Shown: one piece after another, positions 62,823-64,000 of the stretch
Layout of the letters: every line of letters starts with the position of its first letter
Numbering within the stretch: the first letter of the stretch is position 1
Assembly (NCBI RefSeq): GCF_017183135.1
Contig: NZ_JADDXW010000012.1
Span: 62,001-126,000 of the forward strand
Length of the DNA stretch: 64,000 nucleotides
Direction: 5' to 3'
Source of the DNA: Aurantimonas marina
GTDB lineage: Bacteria; Pseudomonadota; Alphaproteobacteria; Rhizobiales; Rhizobiaceae
Notes under the pieces: model-generated
Databases searched by the model: none
The model's input: only the letters and a program-made list of their open reading frames with translations
Told to the model about the DNA's origin: nothing
Made by a program: the position numbers and the translations under genes

Positions 62823-63592
62823 TCAGGCGGCGCCCAGGCATTCACGGCGGTCGATCACCAGCGCCTGACCGGTCATGTAGGATGAACGGTCGGAGGCGAG
62901 GAAAAGGATCGCTTCCGCGATTTCCTCGGCCTGGCCAAAACGCCCCATCGGGATGTTGCGGCTGACATGATCCTCCATCGCCACCCGCCCGCCCATCTGG
63001 CGTTCGGATCCGGCATTGAACGGTGTATCGACCCATCCGGGACACAACGCATTGAACCGGATGTTGTGACGGGCGTAATCGCGCGCCATCTGCCGGGTCA
63101 TCGCGACGACCGCATGTTTGGAGGTGGCATAAGCGATCATGCCGGCATAATGGATCACGCCGGAGTTTGACGACGTGATGATGATTGATCCGCCGCCCCG
63201 CGCCCTCATGTGTGACACCGCCGCGCGCGCCGCTACAAAATGCGCGCGTACATTCAAACGCCAGGACATGTCCATACCGTCGGCGTCCACTTCCTCGAGA
63301 TTGCCCTCGACCTGGACGCCCGCATGGGAATGGAGAATATCGAGTTGCCCGCGCTCGGCAATAGTTTGCGCGCGACGGCGCCGCCGAGCGCGGCATCATC
63401 CGTGACGTCGAGAGCTACCGCGTCCGCGCTGCCGCCCGCGTCGCGGATCAGCGCCACGGTCTCTCGGGCGCGTTCCTCGCAGAGGTCGCTGACGACGACA
63501 AAGGCGCCCTCGCGGGCAAGGATCTGCGCACCCGCGCGCCCGATCCCCGATCCTGCCCCGGTCACGAATGCGACCCTGTTCTCAAGGATCAT
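62823..63592 (-). pseudogene. SDR family oxidoreductase, frameshifted
   Basis: A short-chain dehydrogenase/reductase of about 255 residues. MILENRVAFVTGAGSGIGRAG (start at 63592) is the cofactor motif, split in quotation here for clarity: GAGSGIG. The second frame holds ITSSNSGVIHYAG, the catalytic YATSK and NALCPGWVDTPFN. The frames join near 63365, where the run AAA in GCGCGCAAACTATTGCC appears to hold two extra bases (or lack one). Downstream of the join, IAERGQLDILHSHAGVQ continues the family pattern. It would oxidise a hydroxy compound with NAD(P). It may be a sequencing error in a homopolymer or a real lesion. Confidence 0.8.
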
Positions 63593-63625
63593 CCGGCAGC
63601 TCTCCTCTTTTCAATTTCGGTCAAG

Positions 63626-64000
63626 TTGTCGCTTGTTTCCGATTTGCCCCGCGCCGGAGCAGAATCTGGACTCAAGGAACTCGCCCCTGATCGCTTTTAT
63701 CAAAGCGAGTATTTTCGCTCATACTATGTGCAGACGGGGCTTTCCGAGGAAATCGGCTTCTTCGTACACCTTCCCGACTCCGTCAGGATCGTCGTCTCCC
63801 TGATGCGGGCAAAACAGTCCGCTGTTTTCGGCGCCAAGGAGATGCGGGCCTTGAAGGCGACCGAACCCATCATCCTGGCCACCGTCGCACGCCATTGGCG
63901 CGACCTCGGTCAACGATTCTTGGAAGAGCCCCAAGCCGGCGAAGCCAGCGACATTCAGACCCAGATCGAGAATGCCTTTCAGACCTTTGGGAAAAGTGTC
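63626..64000 (+). CDS. LuxR-type regulator fragment (runs off the window, 5' part missing)
   Basis: The plus frame reads APDRFYQSEYFRSYYVQTG, then EEIGFFVHLPDSVRIVVSLM and ATVARHWRDLGQRF. This resembles the GAF-like ligand domain of a group of alphaproteobacterial LuxR-type regulators. In relatives about 90 residues precede this part, but here the SDR gene starts 30-80 bases upstream on the other strand and no ATG exists. A TTG at 63626 is the nearest possible start. The DNA-binding domain would be beyond base 64000. The call is tentative. Confidence 0.45.
   Translation, partial: MSLVSDLPRAGAESGLKELAPDRFYQSEYFRSYYVQTGLSEEIGFFVHLPDSVRIVVSLMRAKQSAVFGAKEMRALKATEPIILATVARHWRDLGQRFLEEPQAGEASDIQTQIENAFQTFGKSV

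Noticed and set aside
1-64000. tRNA, rRNA, CRISPR arrays or prophage genes
   Set aside because: None were recognised on either strand; no regular repeat-spacer pattern or tRNA-like cloverleaf was seen by eye, which is not a substitute for a covariance search.

Overview
The window is GC-rich, densely coded DNA from an alphaproteobacterium, most likely of the order Hyphomicrobiales (Rhizobiales). The reasons are gene content (a DUF6101 protein beside ubiA, a two-domain Sua5, two-subunit GlyRS, BigR/SqrR-type regulation), a perfect CtrA box and FNR/FixK-type boxes. Family and genus cannot be fixed from the sequence. No rRNA, tRNA, CRISPR array, intact insertion sequence or replication origin was seen.

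Layout. 1-7.4 kb: fatty-acid beta-oxidation (partial acyl-CoA dehydrogenase, FAH-family hydrolase, FadJ-type enzyme, thiolase, FadE); two genes share a 15-nt upstream motif. 7.4-20.7 kb: housekeeping (purD, ubiA, DUF6101, FAD-linked oxidase, sua5, a small membrane protein, a GH25-like exoprotein behind a CtrA box, glyS, ypfJ, an AbrB-family permease). The glyS start is duplicated just upstream as a 39-codon ORF. 20.8-26.4 kb: iron-containing alcohol dehydrogenase, then a four-gene hydroxyproline operon (deaminase, D-hydroxyproline oxidase, epimerase, cis-3-hydroxyproline dehydratase) behind an inverted repeat.

26.8-44.2 kb is the most distinctive part, a sulfur island. It holds a YeeE/YedE-type transporter pair, an exported rhodanese, a Met/Cys-containing small protein, a YncE-like beta-propeller, a complete ttrBCA tetrathionate reductase operon, two ArsR-family regulators (one with the two-cysteine spacing of BigR/SqrR), an RND pump with its adaptor, two DUF2892 proteins, a persulfide-dioxygenase-like MBL enzyme, a second rhodanese and a TauE/SafE permease. 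Two nearly identical FNR/FixK-type boxes precede the rhodanese and ttrB. A reasonable model is low-oxygen reduction of tetrathionate to thiosulfate, with thiosulfate import, sulfane-sulfur transfer and persulfide detoxification alongside.

44.4-50.4 kb: a DsbA-like protein, three decayed genes (arginase/agmatinase-family hydrolase, His-rich protein, ANTAR-type regulator stub), then an intact polyamine-type ABC importer whose first ribosome-binding site lies in a perfect 26-bp palindrome. 50.9-53.3 kb: an EEP-family phosphodiesterase and a phospholipase-D/cardiolipin-synthase-like protein. 53.6-62.3 kb: an eight-gene minus-strand operon for an unknown amide- or nitrile-type compound (nitrilase-family enzyme, Liv-type importer with a fused LivM-LivG, DUF1028 protein, AtzG/GatC-like small subunit, amidase), with an XRE-cupin regulator upstream. 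62.8-64 kb: a frameshifted SDR gene and a LuxR-type regulator that runs off the window.
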